The position numbers and the translations under genes are program-made. The notes beneath the pieces are model-generated. The model saw only the letters and a program-made list of their open reading frames with translations. It ran no database searches and was not told the DNA's origin. Source: an uncultured Bacteroidia bacterium (lineage in GTDB: Bacteria; Bacteroidota; Bacteroidia; Bacteroidales; UBA932). Taken from it: a stretch of 64,000 nt of DNA. Shown here one piece after another: positions 9,501-16,612 of the stretch; the stretch's first letter is position 1; each line of letters begins with the position of its first letter. Location of the stretch: NCBI GenBank assembly GCA_902785825.1, contig CACZZZ010000002.1:124001-188000 (forward strand), in the 5' to 3' direction.

Positions 9501-9746
9501 CTTGTGATACCCAGGGTTTCCAATGACGGAACGATCCGCACCCTGGGCCTTATCAATTGCCGTATCGACTCCCAGGAGGCCATTCGCTTCTCACTTCCTG
9601 GCCTTCCCGCGGACATCAAGACCGCTACCTGGCGGGAGATGCGGAAAGCGGCTGTCACCCTGACCATCGGGAGAGACTCTGATGGCGAGGCCTATGTGGA
9701 AGTACCCGCTATCGGAGCCTGGAATGCCGGCTTTATCGATTTCTGA
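6549..9746 (+). CDS. Secreted exo-alpha-sialidase fused to a large C-terminal domain of unknown type
   Basis: A 1065-residue protein with a short signal peptide (MLISIISTLLAAASV). Residues about 30-150 resemble the N-terminal beta-sandwich of bacterial sialidases. The propeller follows: the YRIPGLAKTKKGDLIAVYD motif carrying the first catalytic arginine near residue 190, then five Asp boxes, SSDGGKTWS, SSDEGKTWS, SKDHGKTWQ, TSDLGKTWT and SDDLGETWS, between about 229 and 478. This is a GH33-type enzyme that releases terminal sialic acid from glycans. From about residue 545 a second module begins (DPVMLLRLRMP), with FCNCPRQPEF, MWVDDDLRYDN and CWCEKCLADF; it looks like a TIM-barrel, glycosidase-like domain, but I cannot assign a family. 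The sialidase call is firm and the C-terminal role is unknown. Confidence 0.9.
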   Translation: MLISIISTLLAAASVTVYNPRVPVIVDREFNVVSEIVIPSESARNVSGEVVVSLDGIPLKAIKDVRLVYIGTISPVMSRTKSNVMKSHYNYWGAGQEDWYAPRSVFIESKVKPKSNTVKLAFDRPLVKGENHFYVSLNINSAKIGLADTFSCKVDRISLDGGETAIIEHGPSWDRRYGVALRNHGDDGVDTYRIPGLAKTKKGDLIAVYDIRWNTYFDLQADIDVGFQKSSDGGKTWSKMGIAMDMGEYGGLPKDQNGTGDPCVLVDENTGDIYVFAIWSHGLEGSYSIFSSKEGFDPIDVAQIAMVKSSDEGKTWSKPVSITPMVKQPGSATLFQGPGCGITMSDGTLVVPIQEWDKDKVPSAGIIYSKDHGKTWQVSNMAVDHVCEDQVVEIKPGVLMLNMRNNGTKDRTRKVFVTSDLGKTWTAHVSNDVLPEPVCQASILKAGNTLLFANPNSKVTRNMFTIKASDDLGETWSHALLLDEEGGWGYSCMAMIDDETVGIVYEGSQSHIVYQAVKLDDILSTSVPVSEPVTKEPVAKRDPVMLLRLRMPNTATEEAWNDLLAGIKANPDCCDEIWFSTGISDIPLEAHRAHVEKLLRAKEDLAELGIGTSVQVQMTIGHGDSLGETEDFSAKTWTGWTGSTGVEAKFCNCPRQPEFLEYMRKMAGLYAQVKPRVMWVDDDLRYDNHYPATANSRIGCWCEKCLADFSEQEGKVWTRKALDKAMTKDKALEELWKEFSISSLDRIARIIAEETKAVSPETKMGYQKTYADRDTTVVRTILRTMAEVSGKKVEYRPGGGSYYDKLEPSRQIMKSMTAARYMRVLGCSDIVDSWCPEVETHPRHYGSRTGQAVLLEGFTALAYGLDAVSMFVLDNGEESMDVHSRRMLRPLHEGAPVLHEYAKANKGTVPVGFTADVSSDVLFPFGLLGIPVIPGLGESLGALSGEDLKGVDTYSETSSTVQAFRDKIQGRSKYPAKCVSPFIGLVIPRVSNDGTIRTLGLINCRIDSQEAIRFSLPGLPADIKTATWREMRKAAVTLTIGRDSDGEAYVEVPAIGAWNAGFIDF

Positions 9747-9776
9747 CATTTGATTTAATAATCAACAACTTACGCT

Positions 9777-9805
9777 AAAAGCCCTTCTCAACGGAGGGCT
9801 TTTTT
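9777..9805 (+). terminator. Intrinsic terminator after the sialidase gene
   Basis: A perfect 9-bp stem (AAAAGCCCT at 9777-9785 and AGGGCTTTT at 9795-9803) with a 9-base loop, ending in a T-run. It separates the sialidase transcript from the division cluster promoter. Confidence 0.85.
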
Positions 9806-9813
9806 CATGCCCG

Positions 9814-9862
9814 GTGGAAAAATATGTGGAAAAAATTGTAAGATGGTGGAAGAAAGTGGAAA
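9814..9862 (+). promoter_or_regulatory. Four GTGGAA direct repeats, probable MraZ operator
   Basis: GTGGAAA occurs at 9814, 9826 and 9856 and GTGGAAG at 9846, with steps of 12, 20 and 10 bases, so all lie on roughly one face of the helix. MraZ proteins are known to bind short direct repeats of TGGG type upstream of their own gene. These sit just upstream of the -7 box of mraZ, where a bound repressor would block transcription. Binding by this MraZ is inferred. Confidence 0.65.
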
Positions 9863-9870
9863 AATATTCC

Positions 9871-9878
9871 TATCTTTG
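9871..9878 (+). promoter_or_regulatory. Candidate -7 box (TATCTTTG) of the mraZ/division cluster
   Basis: A full match to TAnnTTTG, 37 bases before the mraZ ATG and directly after the fourth GTGGAA repeat. A -33 TTTG is not evident; the operator repeats occupy that place. Confidence 0.6.
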
Positions 9879-9915
9879 TGGTCAAGCGTGAAAGAAGTAT
9901 TTTTAGTTTAAAGAC

Positions 9916-10368
9916 ATGATCACATTCATCGGTGAATACACTTCAAAGATAGACGACAAAGGGAGGGTTGTCTTCCCCGCGCCGTTCAAGTCTTTGATGC
10001 CCGCCGAGGGTGACATGAGGTTCGTGGTGAAGAAGAACATCTTCACCGACTGCCTGGAGATGTACACCTACGAGGAATGGGAGCGCCAGAGTGAGCAGGT
10101 CATGTCGAAGTTGAATATCTTTAATCGCGCTCATGACGCTTTCAGGAGAGAGTACATGCGAGGCCGCGCGGTGGTCGAACCCGACCCCAAGCTCGGACGC
10201 GTCTCGATCCCCAAAAAGCTTCTGGACTCCATTGGTGTAACGAAAGAGGTAGTCTTCTCGGGCAACGATTACAAGATAGAGATCTGGGCCAAGGAAAAGT
10301 ATGAGGCCAGCGCGATCTCGAACGAGGAATTCTTGAACATCGCCGGACAGCTATCTCAAGAGAGATAG
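9916..10368 (+). CDS. mraZ: Transcriptional regulator MraZ
   Basis: A 150-residue DNA-binding protein with two AbrB-like halves: GEYTSKIDDKGRVVFPAPFK at residues about 5-24 and EPDPKLGRVSIPKKLLDSIG at about 87-106. The repeated DxKGR/PxLGR-type signatures mark the MraZ family, ring-shaped regulators that usually repress the division and cell-wall cluster they head. It is the first gene of the cluster, 11 bases before rsmH, with a likely operator of four direct repeats upstream. Length is normal. Autoregulation is inferred from the repeats and from what is known of the family. Confidence 0.97.
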   Translation: MITFIGEYTSKIDDKGRVVFPAPFKSLMPAEGDMRFVVKKNIFTDCLEMYTYEEWERQSEQVMSKLNIFNRAHDAFRREYMRGRAVVEPDPKLGRVSIPKKLLDSIGVTKEVVFSGNDYKIEIWAKEKYEASAISNEEFLNIAGQLSQER

Positions 10369-10379
10369 GAGGGGCGAAG

Positions 10380-11330
10380 ATGTCTGAATACCACACCCCA
10401 GTGCTTTTGAGCGAGACTCTCTCGTTCCTAGTCACCAATCCATCAGGAATATACGCTGACGTCACATTCGGAGGCGGTGGTCACACCGCCGGAATCCTTT
10501 CACGCTTAAATGAAGACGGTCACGTCATCGCCTTCGATCGTGACGCGGACGCTTTGCGGAACGCTTTGGAAGACAAGCGTCTCACTATGATTAGAGGGGA
10601 TTTCCGTTTCATCAGGAATTTCGTTCTCCAGCTCTCACATGACAGGGAAGACCTCCACGAGAGACTAAATGATGGCCTGGACGGGATTCTCGCTGATCTT
10701 GGAGTCTCCTCCCACCAGTTCGACACGGCCGAGAGAGGTTTCTCTTTCAGGTACGACGCTCCGCTGGACATGAGGATGAACCGTGAGGGCGGGTTAACCG
10801 CAGCGGACGTGGTCAACAGCTACCCTAAAGAGGATCTTGAGAGAATATTCAAGACCTACGGGGAGGTGGAGAACGCCGGAAGGATCGCGTCTCTCGTCAC
10901 ATCAGCGAGGGCCGCTTCCAAGATAATCACCACCGGAGACCTCGGCAAGGCTCTTGAGCCGGCGCTCCCGAAGTTCGCCGAGCACAAGTACCTGGCGAAA
11001 GTTTACCAGGCCTTGAGGATCGAGGTCAACCATGAGATGAGATCCCTTGAGAAGTTCCTTCAGGGAGCTACCGAGTCTCTCAAAGAAGGTGGGATCCTGG
11101 CCGTGATCACCTACCATTCCCTCGAGGACAGGATGGTAAAGAATTACATCAAGACCGGGAACACGGAAGGGAAAGAAATAAAGAACATGTTCGGAGCCAT
11201 CAACGCACCTCTTGAGGCGGTGAACAGGAAACCGTTGGTTCCGGCCGAAAACGAGATAGCCGCCAACACAAGGGCCAGGAGCGCGAAACTACGCGTGGCC
11301 AGGAAAGCGGCGGTAAAAGAAGGCAGATAA
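10380..11330 (+). CDS. rsmH: 16S rRNA (cytosine1402-N4)-methyltransferase RsmH
   Basis: Methylates N4 of C1402 in 16S rRNA using S-adenosylmethionine. The 316-residue protein opens with EYHTPVLLSETLSFL, has the SAM-binding ADVTFGGGGHTAGIL near residues 25-40, then GILADLGVSSHQFD and FSFRYDAPLDMRMN, all hallmarks of the family (formerly MraW). It sits in its usual place between mraZ and ftsL. A strong AGGAGG sequence overlaps the end of mraZ (10367-10372) about 8 bases before the ATG; such a clear Shine-Dalgarno site is not common in Bacteroidota and may support coupled translation. Confidence 0.98.
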   Translation: MSEYHTPVLLSETLSFLVTNPSGIYADVTFGGGGHTAGILSRLNEDGHVIAFDRDADALRNALEDKRLTMIRGDFRFIRNFVLQLSHDREDLHERLNDGLDGILADLGVSSHQFDTAERGFSFRYDAPLDMRMNREGGLTAADVVNSYPKEDLERIFKTYGEVENAGRIASLVTSARAASKIITTGDLGKALEPALPKFAEHKYLAKVYQALRIEVNHEMRSLEKFLQGATESLKEGGILAVITYHSLEDRMVKNYIKTGNTEGKEIKNMFGAINAPLEAVNRKPLVPAENEIAANTRARSAKLRVARKAAVKEGR

Positions 11331-11331
11331 G

Positions 11332-11694
11332 ATGCTTGGAGAGAAGAAACAGAGAAAATGGAAGCTTGCCGAGATCGGCCAGTGGCTCAAGAACGCCTTC
11401 CTCGCGATGATCAAGGGAGAGTTCCTGCTCAGGCTGCATGTCAGCAAGTACTTCATCCACATCATCTACACCTTCTTCCTGTTCTGGGTGAGCATTTGGC
11501 TGAGCCTAAAGATCGAGAAGACTCTGACCAAGGTCGAGGAGAACCGTAAGGCCCTCCAGGACATAGAGATATATCACGCCCAAAAGACGGTCGAACTGGC
11601 CAGCATGGGCAGAATGAGCAAGATAGAGGACATGCTGCGGGAGAAAGGATCGGCCCTGTCGATTCCCGAGAAACCCGCTGACAGGATAAAATAG
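11332..11694 (+). CDS. ftsL: FtsL-like cell division protein
   Basis: A 120-residue single-pass membrane protein. A basic cytoplasmic N-terminus of about 45 residues precedes one membrane helix (YFIHIIYTFFLFWVSIWLSL, about 42-61) and a periplasmic coiled coil rich in charged residues. Its place between rsmH and the division transpeptidase, its size and its topology are those of the Bacteroidota FtsL, which joins FtsB-like and FtsQ proteins to activate FtsW/FtsI at the septum. Sequence conservation in FtsL is low, so the call rests mainly on position and layout. It begins 1 base after the rsmH stop. Confidence 0.85.
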   Translation: MLGEKKQRKWKLAEIGQWLKNAFLAMIKGEFLLRLHVSKYFIHIIYTFFLFWVSIWLSLKIEKTLTKVEENRKALQDIEIYHAQKTVELASMGRMSKIEDMLREKGSALSIPEKPADRIK

Positions 11695-11702
11695 AAGTAA
11701 AG

Positions 11703-13814
11703 ATGGCGACAGTTAACCAGAATTCAACCAAGAGGGAGAGGGACAGGATCGGAATGATTCTGTACTATCTCTATGCGGCGTTCCTGGTACTGTCCGTCAT
11801 TCTTGTGGGAAGAATCGCATACATCCAATGGTTCTGGAAACCGGACAAGAGCATAGAGAAATACTTCCGCCCAGCGAGCGTCAAATCCGTGATCGACCCG
11901 GAGCGAGGCACCATAATCGGAAGTGACGGAAAGTTGCTCGCGATGTCCACCCCCCTTTACGAGCTGTTCATGGACTGCACTGTCCGTAAAGACTATTTCG
12001 AGAGCAAGGGGAAGGAAGGAAAGGCTCTGGAATCCGAGTGGCAAGACAAGGCCAAGTTGTTCGCCAAAGGCCTTTCAGCCGAGATGGGAGGCGACGGGGA
12101 GAACTACTGGAAAATGATCCAGAAAGGACGCAAGGAAGGAGCGAGGTATCTCCGGCTCGGCCATCCCGTGGACAGGGAGACCTTGCTGCGTCTCCAGAAA
12201 CTGCCTCTTATGGAAGAGGGCCAGTACAAGAGCGGGATCATAGTAAGGAAGAAAGACACCAGGCAGTACCCTTACGGGAAACTCGCCATGAGGACTATCG
12301 GCTACGTCAAGGACAACAGCAACTCCAACGGTAACAACCACATAGGACTTGAGGGGAAATATGACTATGTCCTCCATGGCAAAGAAGGCGAGATGTGGCT
12401 CAGGCCCACCGACAACAGGGAAAGGATCCAGAACTATGACAGCCTTTACGTCAAGCCCGAGGACGGTCTGGACGTCAGGACAACCCTTGACATCACGATG
12501 CAGGACATCGTGGACAAGGCCTTGCGCAGGCAGATTGAAGACAATAAGGCGATCGAGATGGGATGCGCCATCATCATGGATGTCAAGACCGGAGCTATCC
12601 GCTCAATGGTCAACCTCATGAGGGACTCCACCGACTGGAGCCTGAACGAGACATTCAACATGGCCATAGGCCTCAATTCCGAACCAGGTTCTGTCTTCAA
12701 GGCCACGACGCTGATGACAGCCCTGGAAGATGGTGTGATCCAATCACTTGACGACAGGATTCCGACCAACAACGGTATAATTCCGGGATATCCCCAGGAC
12801 GACCACGTCATCGGAATGAAGGACATCTCCATCCTCCACGGTTTCGAGATCTCCTCTAACTACGTTTTCAGGTACCTTGCCGTCAAGAATTACGCGGAGA
12901 ATCCTAAGAAGTTCCTTGACAAACTTTATCTCTACAAGCTGGGCCAGGCCTTCGATTTTGATTTGGACGGACTCAGGGAACCCGAGATTCCGAACCCGGA
13001 TTCACCTATGTGGAGCGCTACGGACCTCGGTTCCGTGGCCATGGGATATGCCATTAAGGAGACCCCTCTCCATATTCTCACCTTCTACAACGCCGTTGCC
13101 AACAAGGGCAAGATGATGAAACCCTATCTGGTAGAGAGCATAGAGAAAAACGGCGTGGTGAAAACCAAGAAGGGTCCTTCGGTCCTGAACGCCTCAATCT
13201 GCTCAAAAGCGACAGCGGACACTCTGCTCAGGGCCATGAAGGCGGTCACATCGGACGGAGGAACCGCCGCCCTGCGTCTCAAAGGCGCGAAGATGACTGT
13301 AGCGGGAAAGACCGGAACCTCCAGACAGGTTCTCTCCGGAGAGGAGATAAAGAAATATGGAATGAGCTCGCCCTACGTCACCAAGGACGGCAGTTATCAC
13401 AACCTGGCGACATTCGTGGGCTTCTTCCCCGCTGACGAGCCGAAATACAGTGCAATCATCTGCCTGAAATCATATCTGATCAGGGGCAGCGTGTATGGCG
13501 GTGTGCTCCCCGCCGCGGCGATGAGGGAGATCGTAGATGCCCTTTACGCCCTCGATCCGTCCATGGGCAATGAGCTGGGACCCAAAGCGGTAGTGCCTAA
13601 AATGGCTCTTGAGACTCCCATGCCCTCATACACGGATCCTAAAGAGCCGGTGATTCCGGACGTCAAGGGACTTGGGCTCAAGGACGCTATGTTCATGATA
13701 GAGAACAGCGGGCTGAAATGTGTTTACTCAGGAACCGGTCATGTGACCTCACAGGTGCCCAAGGCCGGGCAGAAGGCGGCTCCTGGATCGACAGTGACAA
13801 TTGGATTGAAATGA
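11703..13814 (+). CDS. ftsI: Division transpeptidase (class B PBP, FtsI-like) with C-terminal PASTA domain
   Basis: Cross-links septal peptidoglycan. The 703-residue protein has an N-terminal membrane helix (MILYYLYAAFLVLSVILVG), the pedestal domain with RGTIIGSDGKLLAMS, and the transpeptidase domain with the active-site SxxK in EPGSVFKATT (serine near residue 330), SSN in EISSNYVF near 384 and KTGTS near 536. Residues about 645-703 (VIPDVKGLGLKDAMFMIEN onward) form one PASTA repeat, often present in Bacteroidota and Gram-positive FtsI and thought to bind cell-wall fragments. Its stop overlaps the murE start as ATGA, so the two are translationally coupled. All three catalytic motifs are intact. 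Confidence 0.96.
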   Translation: MATVNQNSTKRERDRIGMILYYLYAAFLVLSVILVGRIAYIQWFWKPDKSIEKYFRPASVKSVIDPERGTIIGSDGKLLAMSTPLYELFMDCTVRKDYFESKGKEGKALESEWQDKAKLFAKGLSAEMGGDGENYWKMIQKGRKEGARYLRLGHPVDRETLLRLQKLPLMEEGQYKSGIIVRKKDTRQYPYGKLAMRTIGYVKDNSNSNGNNHIGLEGKYDYVLHGKEGEMWLRPTDNRERIQNYDSLYVKPEDGLDVRTTLDITMQDIVDKALRRQIEDNKAIEMGCAIIMDVKTGAIRSMVNLMRDSTDWSLNETFNMAIGLNSEPGSVFKATTLMTALEDGVIQSLDDRIPTNNGIIPGYPQDDHVIGMKDISILHGFEISSNYVFRYLAVKNYAENPKKFLDKLYLYKLGQAFDFDLDGLREPEIPNPDSPMWSATDLGSVAMGYAIKETPLHILTFYNAVANKGKMMKPYLVESIEKNGVVKTKKGPSVLNASICSKATADTLLRAMKAVTSDGGTAALRLKGAKMTVAGKTGTSRQVLSGEEIKKYGMSSPYVTKDGSYHNLATFVGFFPADEPKYSAIICLKSYLIRGSVYGGVLPAAAMREIVDALYALDPSMGNELGPKAVVPKMALETPMPSYTDPKEPVIPDVKGLGLKDAMFMIENSGLKCVYSGTGHVTSQVPKAGQKAAPGSTVTIGLK

Positions 13815-15283
13815 GACTTGAGAATATCATAAGAGACAGCGGTGTGATCGAGGTCAAGGGAAGGCTTGACATCGACATCAAGGACGTGTGCGATGACTCC
13901 AGGAAAGTTTCCGGAGGGTCGCTGTTCATCGCCGTTAAAGGTCACGGGACTGATGGGCACCAATATATCGGGAAGGCCATCGAGGCTGGGGCCGCGGCGA
14001 TTGTGTATGAGGAAGATTGTCATCCTGAGCGAAGCGAAGGATCTGTCACCTTCATCAAGGTGGCCTCCTCCCGCCACGCCCTGGCGATAATGGCCGCGAA
14101 CTTTTATGACAATCCCTCCAGGAAGCTTTCCCTGGTGGGAATCACCGGAACCAACGGCAAGACGACCACCGTAACCCTCCTGTACCACCTCTTCATGGAG
14201 CAGGGCTACAACTGCGGTCTTCTGTCCACAATAGCCAACTATGTGGGCACCAAGCGTTTCGAGACAGCCAACACCACCGCCGATCCGATCGTCATAAACT
14301 CCTTGATGGCCCAGATGGTTGACGCCGGATGCGAATTCTGCTTCATGGAAGTCAGCTCGATCGGTGTGGAGCAGGAAAGGGTCTCCGGACTTGAATTCAA
14401 GGTCGGGATATTCTCGAACCTTACCCATGACCATCTTGACTACCATGGGACTTTCGCTGAGTATCTCCGTTGCAAGAAGCTATTCTTCGACAATCTCGGC
14501 CCGAAGGCTACAGCCATCACCAACATCGACGATAAACACGGCGAGGTGATGGTCCAGAACACCAAGGCCAAGGTGGTCACTTTCTCATGCAGGAGCATAG
14601 CCGACCACACTTGCAGAGTGCTCGAGGAAAGTTTCGAAGGAATGCTTCTGAGGATTGACGGGCGGGAAGCCTGGACAAGGCTGGTCGGCCGCCACAACGC
14701 GAGTAACATCCTGGCGATCTACAGCGCCGCGATGGCTCTCGGAGCGGATCCCGAGGACACCCTCGTTGCCATCAGCAAGCTCGAACCGGCTCCCGGAAGG
14801 CTGGAGGTCATGAATGGACCCAGAAACATCTCTGTGGTAATAGATTACGCCCACACACCCGATGCCATGGACAACGTGCTCCAGACATTGAGGGACATCG
14901 ATAAGGGGAAGGATCTGGTCTGCCTCTTCGGTTGCGGAGGCGACCGGGACAGGACAAAGAGACCCGAGATGGCCAAGGTGGCCGAAGAATATTCGGACAA
15001 GATCATCGTGACCTCAGACAATTCCCGCACAGAAAGGACAGAAGACATTCTCGATGAGATAAAGGCCGGATTCGGCCCTGAAGGCCTGGCTAAAGCGATA
15101 TTCATTCCGGATAGGAAGGAAGCGATCCGCGCGGCCATCATGTTCGCCCGCCCCGGTACCATCATCCTTCTTGCCGGCAAGGGCCATGAGACCTATCAGA
15201 TTATCGGGACCGAAAAACGTCACTTTGACGAGAGAGAGATTGTCTCGGAAGTGTTCAAACAGATGGAAATAACTGAAAAATAA
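13811..15283 (+). CDS. murE: UDP-N-acetylmuramoyl-tripeptide synthetase MurE
   Basis: Adds the third amino acid (expected meso-diaminopimelate in this group) to UDP-MurNAc-dipeptide. I take the ATG at 13811, which overlaps the ftsI stop and gives MRLENIIRDSG, rather than an upstream in-frame ATG inside ftsI. The 490-residue protein has DSRKVSGGSLFIAVKG (UMP-binding domain), the ATP loop GTNGKTTT, NLTHDHLDYHGT and DYAHTPDAM. The substrate-specificity loop reads DNSRTE where most mDAP enzymes have DNPR: the Asn and Arg remain, Pro is replaced. Residues 70-78 (CHPERSEGS) come from an inserted DNA repeat and lengthen a loop in the N-terminal domain without breaking the frame. Confidence 0.96.
   Translation: MRLENIIRDSGVIEVKGRLDIDIKDVCDDSRKVSGGSLFIAVKGHGTDGHQYIGKAIEAGAAAIVYEEDCHPERSEGSVTFIKVASSRHALAIMAANFYDNPSRKLSLVGITGTNGKTTTVTLLYHLFMEQGYNCGLLSTIANYVGTKRFETANTTADPIVINSLMAQMVDAGCEFCFMEVSSIGVEQERVSGLEFKVGIFSNLTHDHLDYHGTFAEYLRCKKLFFDNLGPKATAITNIDDKHGEVMVQNTKAKVVTFSCRSIADHTCRVLEESFEGMLLRIDGREAWTRLVGRHNASNILAIYSAAMALGADPEDTLVAISKLEPAPGRLEVMNGPRNISVVIDYAHTPDAMDNVLQTLRDIDKGKDLVCLFGCGGDRDRTKRPEMAKVAEEYSDKIIVTSDNSRTERTEDILDEIKAGFGPEGLAKAIFIPDRKEAIRAAIMFARPGTIILLAGKGHETYQIIGTEKRHFDEREIVSEVFKQMEITEK
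14018..14044 (+). repeat. 27-bp AGCGAAGCGAAGGATCT-type repeat inside murE
   Basis: A single copy in the same reading phase as in the GT-C transferase gene, giving CHPERSEGS. It lies in a loop of the N-terminal domain of MurE. It is identical over the 27-bp element to the copies at 2139-2165 (opposite strand) and 47679-47705. Confidence 0.88.
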
Positions 15284-15291
15284 GATTTACC

Positions 15292-16602
15292 ATGATATAC
15301 CACCTTTTCCAATATCTCCAGAAATTCGACATCCCAGGACAAGGACTTTTCAAATACTTGTCCTTCAGGGCGATGCTCGCCAGCGTGGCCGCGATCCTGA
15401 TATCCATCTTCATCGGAAGGAGAATCATCAGCTGGCTGCAGCGCAAGCAGATTGGTGAGACCATAAGGGATCTCGGTCTGGAGGGGCAGATGCAGAAGAA
15501 AGGCACACCGACTATGGGTGGTATCATAATCATCATATCCATAGTGGTCCCCGCCCTGCTGTTCTGCGACCTGACCAATGTTTATCTCCAGCTTCTGCTC
15601 TTCACCACCCTGTGGTGCGGAGCCCTCGGATTCGCTGACGACTACATCAAGGTGTTCAAGCACAATAAAGAAGGCTTGCATCCCAAGGTGAAGCTCCTCG
15701 CCCAGCTTTTCCTGGGTCTGGTAATCGGCATGACAGTATGGCTCAGCAATGACATCGTCATCAGGGAGAAAGTGCCCGTGAAAGCCGGTGTGGCGAATAT
15801 AGTCGAGAAGGGAGACAGGGACGCCCTCGATGTGGACTCCGAGACTCTCGTGGCCGAGGACGCCGGATGGCAGATGGAGAATGTCGTGAAGAGCACAAAA
15901 ACCACCATCCCGTTCGTGAAAGACAACGAGTTCGACTACAAATGGCTCTCCCCCTTCAAGGGCAGATGGGGATGGTACTGCAAATGGGCGATCTACGTCC
16001 TGATGATAGTGATCGTCATCACGGCTTGCTCCAACGGAACCAATCTCACCGACGGCATGGATGGCCTCGCCGCGGGGACAAGCGCCATTGTCGGAGTGGT
16101 GCTCGGTATTCTGGCCTGGGTTGGAGGCAACCTGGTCAATTCCGACTACTTGAATATAATGTACATCCCAGGGAGTGGAGAGATAGCTGTGTTCATGGCC
16201 GCGTTTGTCGGTGCCTTGATGGGATTCCTGTGGTACAACTCTTACCCCGCCCAGGTTTTCATGGGCGACACAGGCAGCCTCACGATCGGAGGTATCATCG
16301 GCGTGGGAGCTGTTCTTATGCGCAAGGAACTCCTCCTTCCCATCCTTTGCGGAATATTCCTGGTGGAGTCCCTGTCCGTCATCATGCAGAGGTATTATTT
16401 CAAATACACGAAGAAGAAATATGGCGAGGGACGCAGGATATTCAAAATGAGTCCCCTGCACCACCACTACCAGAAAGAGGGCATCCCGGCCCTTATCCAG
16501 AAGCCGGTCCATGCCATCCCGGAAGCGAAGATCGTAGCCAGGTTCTGGCTGATAGGAATCATTCTGGCGGTCGCCACATTGGCGTTGTTGAAAGTGAGGT
16601 AA
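15292..16602 (+). CDS. mraY: Phospho-N-acetylmuramoyl-pentapeptide transferase MraY
   Basis: Makes lipid I by moving phospho-MurNAc-pentapeptide to undecaprenyl phosphate at the inner membrane. The 436-residue, multi-spanning protein has KGTPTMGGIIIIISI, the catalytic DDYIKV near residue 116, the NGTNLTDGMDGLAAGTSA motif near 245-262, MGDTGSLTIGG and the HHHYQ loop near 395. It is longer than the roughly 360-residue proteobacterial form because of an extra loop of about 70 residues between helices (about 163-232), which is usual in Bacteroidota. It starts 8 bases after murE, so it belongs to the same transcript. Confidence 0.97.
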   Translation: MIYHLFQYLQKFDIPGQGLFKYLSFRAMLASVAAILISIFIGRRIISWLQRKQIGETIRDLGLEGQMQKKGTPTMGGIIIIISIVVPALLFCDLTNVYLQLLLFTTLWCGALGFADDYIKVFKHNKEGLHPKVKLLAQLFLGLVIGMTVWLSNDIVIREKVPVKAGVANIVEKGDRDALDVDSETLVAEDAGWQMENVVKSTKTTIPFVKDNEFDYKWLSPFKGRWGWYCKWAIYVLMIVIVITACSNGTNLTDGMDGLAAGTSAIVGVVLGILAWVGGNLVNSDYLNIMYIPGSGEIAVFMAAFVGALMGFLWYNSYPAQVFMGDTGSLTIGGIIGVGAVLMRKELLLPILCGIFLVESLSVIMQRYYFKYTKKKYGEGRRIFKMSPLHHHYQKEGIPALIQKPVHAIPEAKIVARFWLIGIILAVATLALLKVR

Positions 16603-16612
16603 TAAGATAAAA

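Noticed and set aside
13718..13810. Upstream in-frame ATG that would extend MurE by 31 residues
   Set aside because: It lies inside the PASTA domain of ftsI. The ATG at 13811 overlaps the ftsI stop and gives the usual MurE N-terminus.
15220..16512. 430-codon open frame on the minus strand
   Set aside because: Antisense to mraY, which has all family motifs; the translation is rich in His and Asp and matches nothing.
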